Positions 1 to 6,169 are shown, counted from the stretch's first letter. The stretch is 6,241 bases of DNA from Candidatus Saccharimonadota bacterium (GCA_004554425.1 SFMI01000103.1:1-6241), one strand, 5' to 3'. Notes: generated by a model from the sequence alone, not told the origin. Program-made: numbers and translations.

Positions 1-141
1 ATCAGCGGCCCTTCTTCAGTACCTATTCGTGTAGATGGTATGCTAACTTCTCAAACTCTGCCTATAAAAGCTGCAGCTATCAGCAACAGCTTAACTATAC
101 GTATTCCTAGTGCTTGCAGACATACGGCCAGCTTACAATAA
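1..141 (+). CDS. C-terminal fragment of an unidentified protein
   Basis: A reading frame open from the window edge runs 46 codons and ends in TAA at 139-141. The visible tail contains the stretches VPIRVDGMLTSQTLPIKAAA and SNSLTIRIPSACRHTASLQ. It is rich in Ser, Thr, Ile and Ala and has no motif I recognise, so I assign no function. The main support for its being real is position: the stop codon sits inside the left arm of a strong inverted repeat (137-186), as expected for a gene ending at a terminator, and it converges with the minus-strand hydrolase gene. Frame 2 closes within about 11 codons. Frame 3 is also open to about position 107 but gives a less protein-like product. The minus strand here offers only short frames. 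The start and most of the gene lie outside the window. Confidence 0.45.
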   Translation: MSGPSSVPIRVDGMLTSQTLPIKAAAISNSLTIRIPSACRHTASLQ

Positions 142-186
142 GAGCATTTTTACAGCCAATCGTTGGGTTGTAAAAATGCTCTTATT
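137..186. terminator. Bidirectional hairpin terminator between convergent genes
   Basis: Positions 137-154 and 169-186 form an 18-bp perfect inverted repeat (AATAAGAGCATTTTTACA and its complement) around a 14-nt spacer. The spacer can pair further as CCAA (156-159) with TTGG (163-166). The repeat lies between the plus-strand stop at 139-141 and the minus-strand stop at 248, so it can serve both transcripts. There is no long T tract after either arm; the A/T-rich ends of the arms would supply the weak RNA-DNA hybrid. Termination is inferred from structure and position. Confidence 0.75.
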
Positions 187-214
187 CCATTAGTTCAATT
201 AAGCCTAACACCTA

Positions 215-236
215 ATATATTGTAGTTACAAAATAT
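215..236. repeat. AT-rich imperfect palindrome downstream of the hydrolase gene
   Basis: Arms ATATATTGTA (215-224) and TACAAAATAT (227-236) are complementary at 9 of 10 positions with a 2-nt spacer. It lies 11 nt beyond the hydrolase stop codon and before the large terminator hairpin. It could be a protein-binding site or a minor 3' hairpin, but A/T-rich palindromes of this size also occur by chance. Confidence 0.3.
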
Positions 237-247
237 GCAAAAAACAA

Positions 248-1189
248 CTAAAGCACCCGCTTTGCTCCTAAATAGCGTGCTTTAAAGTAGCTCTCTTCCA
301 GACTACTCACTCTAACAAAACCGGAAGAAGAAGCATGGATAAATTCGCCATTGCCTAAATAGATGCCCACATGAGAAGCTCCAGGAGCGTAAGTTTCAAA
401 AAAGACCATATCACCCGGGGCCTCACTGCCAAAAGACACAGCTTTACCTTCATTGAACTGCACGTCTGCGGTACGAGGTAAGTTTATGCCTACTTGTCCA
501 TACACATATTGAACATAACCGGAACAATCAAAGCCAGAAGGCGTAGTTCCGCCCCAAACATAAGGCACCCCCATATAGCTTCTAGCCTTATTTAAGAGAC
601 TGTTTACTCTAGAAGAAGGGCCAGCGCCAGCAGCAATTTCCTCTTCATCTTCCTCAACTGGAGGAACGTAATTAGGAATTTTAACTACCTTGCCATCAGA
701 GCCAATAGCGATACTATAACTAGGAGCTGGATTAGAAGCACGGCGATAGGAACGACGTTTTTTCTTTTTGGCTTTTTTGGCAATCTGGTTAGTTTGTTGG
801 CTTACAGAAGTGCTAACAGCTACCAAGTCGGCAGACTCACCACCGACTTTAACTACTTCTGGAGAGGGAGCACTCTGAGCGATTGCAGTTTCAACTTTAG
901 TCGGAAGAGGTTTAGCTTCCGGATCTATAGGAATTAGCAAGATAGCTCCAGTTTGCAATCCTTTTTGATCTACAATCGTATTAGCATTGACACGCAAAAC
1001 TTCTTTAGGATCGACGCTGTAACGCGAAGCAATTGAATAAATTGTGTCACCACTAACGACTTCATAATATTTATAAACTATGTGCGCTTGCACAGAAGAA
1101 GCAGCCAGCCCCACAGTTAAGCTACAAGCTGCCGCCACAGCCAAAGCCCTGCGGCTCGCTTTCTTAAATAAGGAATATAATTTTTCCAT
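248..1189 (-). CDS. Secreted LysM and NlpC/P60 peptidoglycan endopeptidase
   Basis: This 313-residue protein is probably an exported cell-wall hydrolase that cuts peptide bonds in peptidoglycan stems. Residues 1-35 form a signal peptide: a Lys/Arg-rich start (KKASRR), a hydrophobic Ala/Leu/Val core and a likely cleavage site after SSVQA. Residues about 40-88 form one LysM domain (YYEVVSGDTIYSIASRYSVD onward, ending GAILLIP), which in this family binds glycan chains. A linker of about 100 residues carries a basic cluster (138-150) and an acidic cluster (179-184). Residues about 194-311 are the NlpC/P60 domain with GVPYVWGG, the catalytic Cys222 in FDCSGYVQ, His273 in SHVGIYLG and a third polar residue, probably His285, in FIHAS. 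All catalytic positions are present and the length is normal. The ATG at 1189 is supported by the signal peptide directly after it; the ribosome site is weak (GAAG about 9 nt upstream). The upstream Nfn terminator suggests its own promoter, but I found no clear one. The exact bond cut cannot be read from the sequence. Confidence 0.93.
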   Translation of the reverse strand: MEKLYSLFKKASRRALAVAAACSLTVGLAASSVQAHIVYKYYEVVSGDTIYSIASRYSVDPKEVLRVNANTIVDQKGLQTGAILLIPIDPEAKPLPTKVETAIAQSAPSPEVVKVGGESADLVAVSTSVSQQTNQIAKKAKKKKRRSYRRASNPAPSYSIAIGSDGKVVKIPNYVPPVEEDEEEIAAGAGPSSRVNSLLNKARSYMGVPYVWGGTTPSGFDCSGYVQYVYGQVGINLPRTADVQFNEGKAVSFGSEAPGDMVFFETYAPGASHVGIYLGNGEFIHASSSGFVRVSSLEESYFKARYLGAKRVL

Positions 1190-1210
1190 TATTTTACTTC
1201 TGTCCCCACA

Positions 1211-1276
1211 GAAAAAATAAGCAAGACCGAAGCAAAAATAGCTACTTTCAAGCAGTCTACTAAAAAGCTTCGGTCT
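1211..1276 (-). terminator. Rho-independent terminator of the Nfn operon
   Basis: AGACCGAAGC (1224-1233) and GCTTCGGTCT (1267-1276) form a 10-bp perfect stem starting 27 nt past the stop of the large Nfn subunit. On the minus strand the stem is followed by a T-rich run (complement of 1211-1220). The 33-nt loop is long but contains a nested hairpin at 1242-1255 (CTGCT, loop TGAA, AGTAG, with one G-U pair). The position and T tract point to termination of the minus-strand transcript. Confidence 0.8.
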
Positions 1277-1303
1277 CTAATAGTACAATTGCTACAAGGG
1301 CAA

Positions 1304-2800
1304 CTACTTGTTGCTCAACATTTCATTTATGGAACGAGCCGCGCGGCGACCTTCACCCATAGCTAAAATTACAGTAGCAGCACCTAAAACGATATCTCCT
1401 CCAGCATAAACTCCGTCTAAGCTGGTTTTGCCGGTAGCTTCTTCGACAATGATATTGCCTTTTTTGTTGAGCTCCAAACCAGGAGTAGCTGAAGTAAGCA
1501 ACGGATTAGAGCGGTTACCGATAGCCACCAAGACGGTATCGCACTCTAATTCGTAGGTATCGCCCTCAATCTTGACGGGGCTGCGGCGACCGCTGGCATC
1601 GGGCTCACCCAATTCGTAACGTTGTACGGTTACAGATTTGACACGACCTTGCTCGTCGCCATTGATAGCGCAAGCATTTTGCAAGAAGCAAAAACGGATG
1701 CCTTCTTCAAAAGCATGCTCTACTTCTTCGCGTCTAGCAGGCATTTCATGACGGCTACGACGATAGAGTACCGTAACTTCCTCAGCACCAAGGCGCTTAG
1801 CCATACGGCAAGAGTCCATAGCAACATTGCCACCGCCTAAAACGACAACCTTCTTGGAGTTGTACATGGGCGTGTCATTGCGACCGGGATAGATTCCACC
1901 CATCAAGTTGGCACGGGTTAAGTACTCATTGGCGGTGCAAACACCAATTAAATCTTCACCGGGAATTCCCATGAAGATGGGCAAACCAGCTCCAACACCG
2001 ATGAAAGCTGCCTCAAAACCGTCTTTTTCGAAGAGATCCTTAATAGTGCGAGTGCGCCCCACAACATAATCAGTATGGAATTGGACGCCCATTTTTACCA
2101 GAGAATTGATTTGCTCATCAACTACATTCTTAGGCAAACGGAACTCGGGAATACCATAGCGTAAAACGCCACCCAGCTTGTGCAAAGCTTCAAAGACATG
2201 TACTTCATGTCCCTCACGACGACAGTCGGCAGCAACCACCAAACCAGCAGGGCCAGAACCAATAACAGCAACTTTGTGGCCACTTTCCGGCTTTATTTCC
2301 AAAGCGCCTTCGCTATGTTTGGCATGCCAATCGGCCAAGAAACGCTCTACTTTACCGATAGAAACTGACTGAGCTACATCTTTGTGGGCTTTACCAATCA
2401 TGCAATTTTGCTGGCACTGACGCTCTTGAGGACAAACACGACCGCAAATGGCAGGTAACAAACTCGATTCTTGAATAACGGCGATGGCTTTGTCAAAATC
2501 CCATTCAGCAGCAGCATGGAGGAAGCCGGGGATATTGATGCCTACAGGACAACCCTTTACACAATTAGGATTTTTGCATTGTAAGCAACGGCGGCTTTCT
2601 ACTACAGCTTGGGCTGGTGAAAAAGTCTTCTCTACTTCATCTTGCCACTGGGAACGCTGCAAAGGATCCAAAACGGCAGGCTTTTGCACAGGAATGGCCA
2701 TACGATCCTTGGGAGTTAAGGTTTCTTTCTCTTCCAATTTGTGCAAAATATCTAAAGCTTCTTGCTCGAGGATTTGAGGATCTTTATGAAAACGAGGCAT
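1304..2800 (-). CDS. nfnB: NfnB/SudA-type large subunit, GltD-like flavin iron-sulfur oxidoreductase
   Basis: At 498 residues this matches the large subunit of NADH-dependent ferredoxin:NADP+ oxidoreductase (NfnB, also called SudA, and often labelled NADPH-dependent glutamate synthase or gltA). It is a cytoplasmic protein that would carry the bifurcating FAD, two [4Fe-4S] clusters and the NADPH site. The N-terminal cluster domain shows Cys72, 75, 80 and 84 (RCLQCKNPNCVKGCPVG) and Cys119, 123, 129 and 133 (ICGRVCPQERQCQQNC). The first dinucleotide fold is at 177-204 (VAVIGSGPAGL), the second at 318-345 (VVVLGGGNVAMDS), and the C-terminal FAD motif at 465-488 (YAGGDIVLGAATVILAMGEG). Translation from the ATG at 2800 is backed by AAGGAGAG (2807-2814) 6 nt upstream. 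It follows the small-subunit gene by 79 nt, and no glutamate synthase large-chain gene is present here, which favours Nfn/Sud over GltD. Sulfide dehydrogenase (polysulfide-reducing) activity is a possible alternative. Confidence 0.9.
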   Translation of the reverse strand: MPRFHKDPQILEQEALDILHKLEEKETLTPKDRMAIPVQKPAVLDPLQRSQWQDEVEKTFSPAQAVVESRRCLQCKNPNCVKGCPVGINIPGFLHAAAEWDFDKAIAVIQESSLLPAICGRVCPQERQCQQNCMIGKAHKDVAQSVSIGKVERFLADWHAKHSEGALEIKPESGHKVAVIGSGPAGLVVAADCRREGHEVHVFEALHKLGGVLRYGIPEFRLPKNVVDEQINSLVKMGVQFHTDYVVGRTRTIKDLFEKDGFEAAFIGVGAGLPIFMGIPGEDLIGVCTANEYLTRANLMGGIYPGRNDTPMYNSKKVVVLGGGNVAMDSCRMAKRLGAEEVTVLYRRSRHEMPARREEVEHAFEEGIRFCFLQNACAINGDEQGRVKSVTVQRYELGEPDASGRRSPVKIEGDTYELECDTVLVAIGNRSNPLLTSATPGLELNKKGNIIVEEATGKTSLDGVYAGGDIVLGAATVILAMGEGRRAARSINEMLSNK

Positions 2801-2806
2801 TATAAA

Positions 2807-2814
2807 CTCTCCTT
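2807..2814 (-). promoter_or_regulatory. Shine-Dalgarno site of the large Nfn subunit gene
   Basis: AAGGAGAG on the minus strand stands 6 nt before the ATG at 2800. It fixes the start and shows independent ribosome loading even though the gene is co-transcribed with the small subunit 79 nt upstream. Confidence 0.75.
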
Positions 2815-2879
2815 AGACAAACTTATTGTTGCATAGGCACTCGCTGTTAATAAACGAGCGGTTCCAACATCAGAGCCAG

Positions 2880-3794
2880 CTATATTTCCCCGGCCTCATG
2901 CATCTCTTTAACTACAGCTCTGAAGCGGCAAGTATGCTCGCGAGCTTTGGTCTCTTGCTCTTTAAATGCGTTCAAACGCTTGAGCATATTGTCAAAATCG
3001 ACTAAGTGAGCGTCAAACTCAGGGCCGTCTACGCATACAAATTTAATTTGTCCGTCTACAGTTACACGACAGCATCCACACATGCCAGTTCCGTCAATCA
3101 TAATAGTGTTGAGACTGACCAGAGTATTGACATTGAAAGGCTTGGTAGTTAAAGCACAGAATTTCATCATGACGGGCGGGCCAATAGCAACAACTAAATC
3201 CGGCTTTTCATTTTCGCTGGCACAAAGCTCTTTCAAAGGCTCAGTAACTAAAGCTTTACGACCGTAAGAACCATCATCAGTTACCACGACATACTCATCG
3301 GCTACAGCTTTCATTTCATCTTCCAAAATGAGCAAGCCCTTGTTTCGAGCTCCGGCAATGACAGTAACATGATTGCCCAAAGCCTTCAATCCACAAACGA
3401 TAGGATACAGAGGAGCTAAACCGATACCTCCGCCTACAGCCACTACTTTACCGAAATTCTCTAAGTGGGTAGGTTTGCCAAGAGGACCAGCAATTACTGG
3501 AATATAGTCGCCTACTTCAAAATGACTAAGCTCTTCAGTGGACTTGCCTACTACCTGGAAAATCAAAGTGATAGTTCCGGCTTCTTTATCGGTGTCGGCG
3601 ATAGTTAAAGGTACACGCTCACCATAGTCGACATCGGTTTGCAAAATAATAAACTGGCCGGGCTTATGTTCTTCGGCGATAAGCTTAGCCTCAACACGCA
3701 TACGCAAGACGTTTTCTGACAAAAACTCTTTAGACACAATTTTGTGCCCTGTGCGAGGGGCAGCAGAACCGACAATATTAGTCAAATCACTCAT
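2880..3794 (-). CDS. nfnA: NfnA/SudB-type small subunit, FAD/NAD-binding protein with [2Fe-2S] site
   Basis: This 304-residue protein matches the sulfide/dihydroorotate dehydrogenase-like small subunit that pairs with NfnB. In known Nfn complexes it binds NAD(H), one FAD and one [2Fe-2S] cluster and passes electrons between NADH and the large subunit. Residues about 15-110 are the ferredoxin-reductase-like FAD domain (PGQFIILQ at 45-52; RVPLTIAD at 60-67). Residues about 115-225 are the NAD domain (VVAVGGGIGLAPLYPI). The C-terminal part has the cluster motif: Asp234 in IDGTGMCGCC, Cys239, Cys242 and Cys254, fitting the Asp plus three Cys ligand set of the family; Cys241 is an extra cysteine. 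The start has about 15 residues more than many relatives before HKIVSKEFLS, but no later Met is close and GAGAG lies about 9 nt upstream. It is the first gene of a two-gene operon. PyrK of dihydroorotate dehydrogenase is related, but no PyrD is adjacent. Confidence 0.9.
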   Translation of the reverse strand: MSDLTNIVGSAAPRTGHKIVSKEFLSENVLRMRVEAKLIAEEHKPGQFIILQTDVDYGERVPLTIADTDKEAGTITLIFQVVGKSTEELSHFEVGDYIPVIAGPLGKPTHLENFGKVVAVGGGIGLAPLYPIVCGLKALGNHVTVIAGARNKGLLILEDEMKAVADEYVVVTDDGSYGRKALVTEPLKELCASENEKPDLVVAIGPPVMMKFCALTTKPFNVNTLVSLNTIMIDGTGMCGCCRVTVDGQIKFVCVDGPEFDAHLVDFDNMLKRLNAFKEQETKAREHTCRFRAVVKEMHEAGEI

Positions 3795-3834
3795 GCTTTA
3801 AATCTCTCAAAACCACCAAGATAGAATTAACAAT

Positions 3835-3863
3835 CGAATACCGACCGCTGTAAAAGTTAACAA
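3835..3863 (-). promoter_or_regulatory. Candidate promoter of the Nfn operon
   Basis: On the minus strand TTGTTA (3858-3863) and TATTCG (3835-3840) are separated by exactly 17 nt, which would start transcription near 3828, about 34 nt before the small-subunit ATG. The -35 matches consensus at 4 of 6 positions and the -10 at only 3 of 6, so this is a weak call. A promoter must lie in 3795-3950, because a terminator for the upstream operon sits at 3951-4005. Confidence 0.25.
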
Positions 3864-3950
3864 CGCTCAGATTCACACTCCGGGCTATTTTGCCAAAAAG
3901 AACAAATTGCCTCCTTTCAAGGGCACGTAAAAAAGAACGTTGAATAACAT

Positions 3951-4005
3951 AAAAAAACGCTCACCGCTTTCTCACCTCAAAATTAAGTGAAAGCAGGAGC
4001 GTTTT
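3951..4005 (-). terminator. Rho-independent terminator of the SPFH operon
   Basis: AAAACGCTC (3954-3962) pairs with GAGCGTTTT (3997-4005), and GCTTTC (3966-3971) pairs with GAAAGC (3989-3994), with a small internal loop between the two stems. On the minus strand the hairpin ends directly in seven Ts (complement of 3951-3957). It lies 37 nt beyond the stop of the second SPFH gene, so it closes that operon and separates it from the Nfn genes. Confidence 0.88.
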
Positions 4006-4042
4006 CCAAAAATTGCACGGCTACATAACCGAACAATAAGTT

Positions 4043-5014
4043 TTAGAAGGTAATTTCCATTGAACCGGTATTTTGATCTTTTGAAGCAGATTTGGGTACA
4101 ACATAGTTGCTATTAATTTGCTTCATGTTTTCTACAGTCATCATAGAACGAGAAATATCGGTGTTGCTTCCAGCAGGAATGATGGAAACATTAGCACGTC
4201 CTTTCAAAATTCTTTCGGTCTCTAAAATTTCGAAAAGGGCGCTGGCAACTTCATTATCTTTAGAAATTTCTTCTAAAGCTTTACCTACAATTTCAGGACG
4301 GATGGCTGCGGCGCGAGCAAACTCGATAGCTGATTTGCGATCTGCTTCAGAGCGAATAACGCTAACTCGGTTGTTACCATCTTGCTTAATGGCAGCAGTT
4401 ACCTGACGCAAACGGTTGACAACTTTTTCTTCAATCTGAGCAATCATTCTTCTATCACGGAAATGTACATTACGAATGTAAACAGAACCGAGACGATAAC
4501 CCCATTCGTCGGAGCGAGGAGAAACTTCCTGACGCACAGCGCGACTCATGGCATGACGATCTTCCATCATATCAGCTAAAGTGAGGTTGGAAAGGCAGCG
4601 CACGGTAGCGTTGCTAACATTGGCTCGCAAAGAGCCCTCGGGGTCGATGTTTTTGAAACTATATTTCACAGGGTCGGAAACCATCATTTCATACCAAACA
4701 CCGATGCCCATAGGAGCGCCTTCTTCCGAGTTTACAGGCAAACTGCGTAAATAGCACTGATCTAAGCTAGTGTCAACGACAATATCTTTACCCATGAAGT
4801 TGAAAAGAAAAGCATCGACTAGAGACATCTCCGATACCAGAGAATGAATGCCAGGTTCATCAAAACGGGCCCGAACTTTACCCAATAATTGCAAAATATG
4901 GCACTCGCGTTCATTTACAATGACGTAAGGCCAAAAGAATTTGGCAATGTAAGGTAACATTTCAAAAAAAACGGTTGCAGCAACAAAAGCAGCAATAAAG
5001 GCAGGTAAAAACAT
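4043..5014 (-). CDS. SPFH/band-7 membrane protein, second of a tandem pair (HflC-like position)
   Basis: This 323-residue protein is a divergent SPFH (stomatin, prohibitin, flotillin, HflK/C) family member. Residues 2-30 form an N-terminal hydrophobic anchor rich in Phe, Ala and Val. Residues about 30-190 read as the SPFH domain (VIVNERECHILQLLGKVRAR, EPGIHSL, then YEMMVSDPVKYSFKN and a later GYRLGSVYIRNVHFRDRRM). Residues about 190-270 form a charged Ala/Glu/Arg helix with RVSVIRSEADRKSAIEFARA, typical of the coiled-coil part. The section ALFEILETERILKGRANVSIIPAG at about 259-281 resembles the end of other SPFH proteins. A polar tail of about 40 residues follows. It starts 9 nt after the upstream SPFH gene, and its likely ribosome site lies in that gene's last codons. 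Family members form ring-like membrane assemblies; the specific role is unknown, and HflC identity is not established because no FtsH gene is nearby. Confidence 0.82.
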   Translation of the reverse strand: MFLPAFIAAFVAATVFFEMLPYIAKFFWPYVIVNERECHILQLLGKVRARFDEPGIHSLVSEMSLVDAFLFNFMGKDIVVDTSLDQCYLRSLPVNSEEGAPMGIGVWYEMMVSDPVKYSFKNIDPEGSLRANVSNATVRCLSNLTLADMMEDRHAMSRAVRQEVSPRSDEWGYRLGSVYIRNVHFRDRRMIAQIEEKVVNRLRQVTAAIKQDGNNRVSVIRSEADRKSAIEFARAAAIRPEIVGKALEEISKDNEVASALFEILETERILKGRANVSIIPAGSNTDISRSMMTVENMKQINSNYVVPKSASKDQNTGSMEITF

Positions 5015-5023
5015 ATTAGCTAA

Positions 5024-6016
5024 CTACCTCCTGTCTTCCAACACAATATTGCTGGCTCTGCTCAAGAGGCCAAGCTTTACATTGCGTAAATAGGCATACA
5101 ACCCACCATGATCGCGCAAGGATTTAAGACGGTCAGAAAGCTGACGCAAAGGCTCGACTTCAGCCTGAGCCTTAAGAGTCTGGATTTCTACAGCCCTCTT
5201 GGATTGTACAATGGTCTGGTCTGCATCGGCTTGAGCCACACTTATATCTGAAGAAACTTCGTTGTGGGCTGTATTAATAGCAGCCAAAGCTTGCTCTACG
5301 CAATCAGGAGGATCAATGTTGGTAATTAAGGCTGCTTCAAAAACGATACCATAGCGAGCAGCGGAGTTGGCGCACTCTCTTTCCATATGGTCGTTAATAT
5401 CTTGAAGGTTTTTACGTAAGTCGTTAATGGAAATACCTTCCACATTTTTACGCAAAGGATCTTCTTCTTCATCAAGCATAGGGTTTTTGGGAGCTTCGTA
5501 GTTAGCAATTTTTTCACGCAAAACTGAATGGAAAAAGCCCATTACATGCGCAATAGGATTTCTAATACCGAAAAGATAAGCGTAAAGATTATCTTCGGAG
5601 ACACGGAAGCGAATCTGACCGGAGATTCTAGTATTGAGTTGGTCCTTAGTAACTGCATTTAAAGCAGCACTTTGACTTCTGGGATTTGAAGGATCAAAAC
5701 CAATATCAACAGTTTGAGTAGCGATAGAAACACGCCTTATTTCTTCCCAGGGATACCTAAAATGAAGTCCGGGACCTATAATTTCCAATTTAGGATATTT
5801 ATAGCGCTCCTCTCCTTCATCTTGGCCATCTTGTTTATCAGTACGTGCAAAGTCTGTACTGGCGAAACTACCACCGTCATCATTTCGGCGGCAGGCCCTA
5901 CCGAACAAAACTTTTACAGCACGTTCATTAGGATCGATAGTATAGAAGCCCAGCAGAATTTTTATCGCAATATAGGCCGCTATACCTAAGAATGCGCCAA
6001 AACCAGCTCCAAACAT
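5024..6016 (-). CDS. SPFH/band-7 membrane protein, first of a tandem pair (HflK-like)
   Basis: This 330-residue protein has the clearest SPFH signature of the pair. Residues 3-24 are a Gly/Ala/Ile-rich membrane anchor. Then FYTIDPNERAVKVLFGR (24-40) and GPGLHFRYPWEEIRRV (81-96) mark the start of the SPFH domain, interrupted by a polar, acidic insertion at about 42-74. VTKDQLNTRISGQIRFRVS (122-140), AYLFGIRNP (146-154) and the VLREKI motif (165-170) follow, and YGIVFEAALITNIDPP (222-237) closes the domain. Residues about 240-300 form a long Ala/Gln/Glu helix suited to coiled-coil assembly. The C-terminal ASNIVLEDRR resembles HflK ends. The ATG at 6016 has AGGAGG 5 nt upstream, and the membrane segment begins right after it. 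In HflKC systems such pairs surround the FtsH protease; here only the two-gene layout is shared, and a stomatin-like scaffold function is equally possible. Confidence 0.87.
   Translation of the reverse strand: MFGAGFGAFLGIAAYIAIKILLGFYTIDPNERAVKVLFGRACRRNDDGGSFASTDFARTDKQDGQDEGEERYKYPKLEIIGPGLHFRYPWEEIRRVSIATQTVDIGFDPSNPRSQSAALNAVTKDQLNTRISGQIRFRVSEDNLYAYLFGIRNPIAHVMGFFHSVLREKIANYEAPKNPMLDEEEDPLRKNVEGISINDLRKNLQDINDHMERECANSAARYGIVFEAALITNIDPPDCVEQALAAINTAHNEVSSDISVAQADADQTIVQSKRAVEIQTLKAQAEVEPLRQLSDRLKSLRDHGGLYAYLRNVKLGLLSRASNIVLEDRR
5027..5032 (-). promoter_or_regulatory. Shine-Dalgarno site of the second SPFH gene, inside the first
   Basis: AGGAGG on the minus strand forms the last two Arg codons of the first SPFH gene, just before its TAG stop. 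It is 12 nt from the ATG at 5014, longer than the usual 5-9 nt. The overlap suggests translational coupling, which would help balance the two subunits. Confidence 0.6.
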
Positions 6017-6021
6017 TGGTT

Positions 6022-6027
6022 CCTCCT
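6022..6027 (-). promoter_or_regulatory. Shine-Dalgarno site of the first SPFH gene
   Basis: AGGAGG on the minus strand stands 5 nt before the ATG at 6016 and decides this start. The 11-nt string AAGACAGGAGG found here recurs at 5027-5037 ahead of the second SPFH gene. Confidence 0.8.
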
Positions 6028-6066
6028 GTCTTGATTTTCCAATCCAGCCTAACCTTGGAAATACTC

Positions 6067-6081
6067 TTTATATTTTCTATA
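6067..6081 (-). promoter_or_regulatory. Candidate -10 region for the SPFH operon
   Basis: The minus strand carries TATAGA (6076-6081) followed by TATAAA (6067-6072), each a 5-of-6 or near match to a -10 box, about 50-65 nt before the first SPFH start. I found no good -35 box 16-18 nt upstream of either, so the call rests on the A/T-rich boxes and on their position. Confidence 0.3.
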
Positions 6082-6169
6082 GTGACTGAACCACGCGTAT
6101 TTTTACGTCCCAAAACTAAGAAATTCCGGGAGCAAAACGAACCATATTTGCCGGCTGAACGTTAGCTTT

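Noticed and set aside
1622..1840. Plus-strand open frame of 72 codons inside the large Nfn subunit gene
   Set aside because: It is antisense to a well-supported gene, has no motif or ribosome site, and fits a shadow frame. The same holds for plus-strand frames at 2178-2372, 2180-2368, 2484-2777 and 2617-2805.
2801..2879. Possible hairpin or internal promoter between the two Nfn genes
   Set aside because: Only 4-bp matches (CTCG with CGAG, CGCT with AGCG) are present and there is no clear -35/-10 pair; it looks like a plain intergenic spacer.
3082..3267. Plus-strand open frame inside the small Nfn subunit gene
   Set aside because: Antisense shadow of a conserved flavoprotein gene with no recognisable domain.
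3795..3876. Minus-strand GTG frame of about 29 codons running into the small Nfn subunit start
   Set aside because: Its GGAG lies almost directly against the GTG, too close for initiation, and the product has no recognisable feature.
4107..4579. Plus-strand open frames (4107-4406 and 4382-4579) inside the second SPFH gene
   Set aside because: They overlap a coherent SPFH coding frame on the other strand and show no independent start signal or domain.
5714..5989. Plus-strand frame of 91 codons, with a hydrophobic stretch, opposite the first SPFH gene
   Set aside because: The hydrophobic look comes from reading the complement of the SPFH N-terminal region; no ribosome site or conserved motif supports it.
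5928..6113. Minus-strand frame overlapping the start of the first SPFH gene
   Set aside because: It is in another frame across a strong SPFH start, with AGGAGG at the right distance for the SPFH gene and none for this frame.
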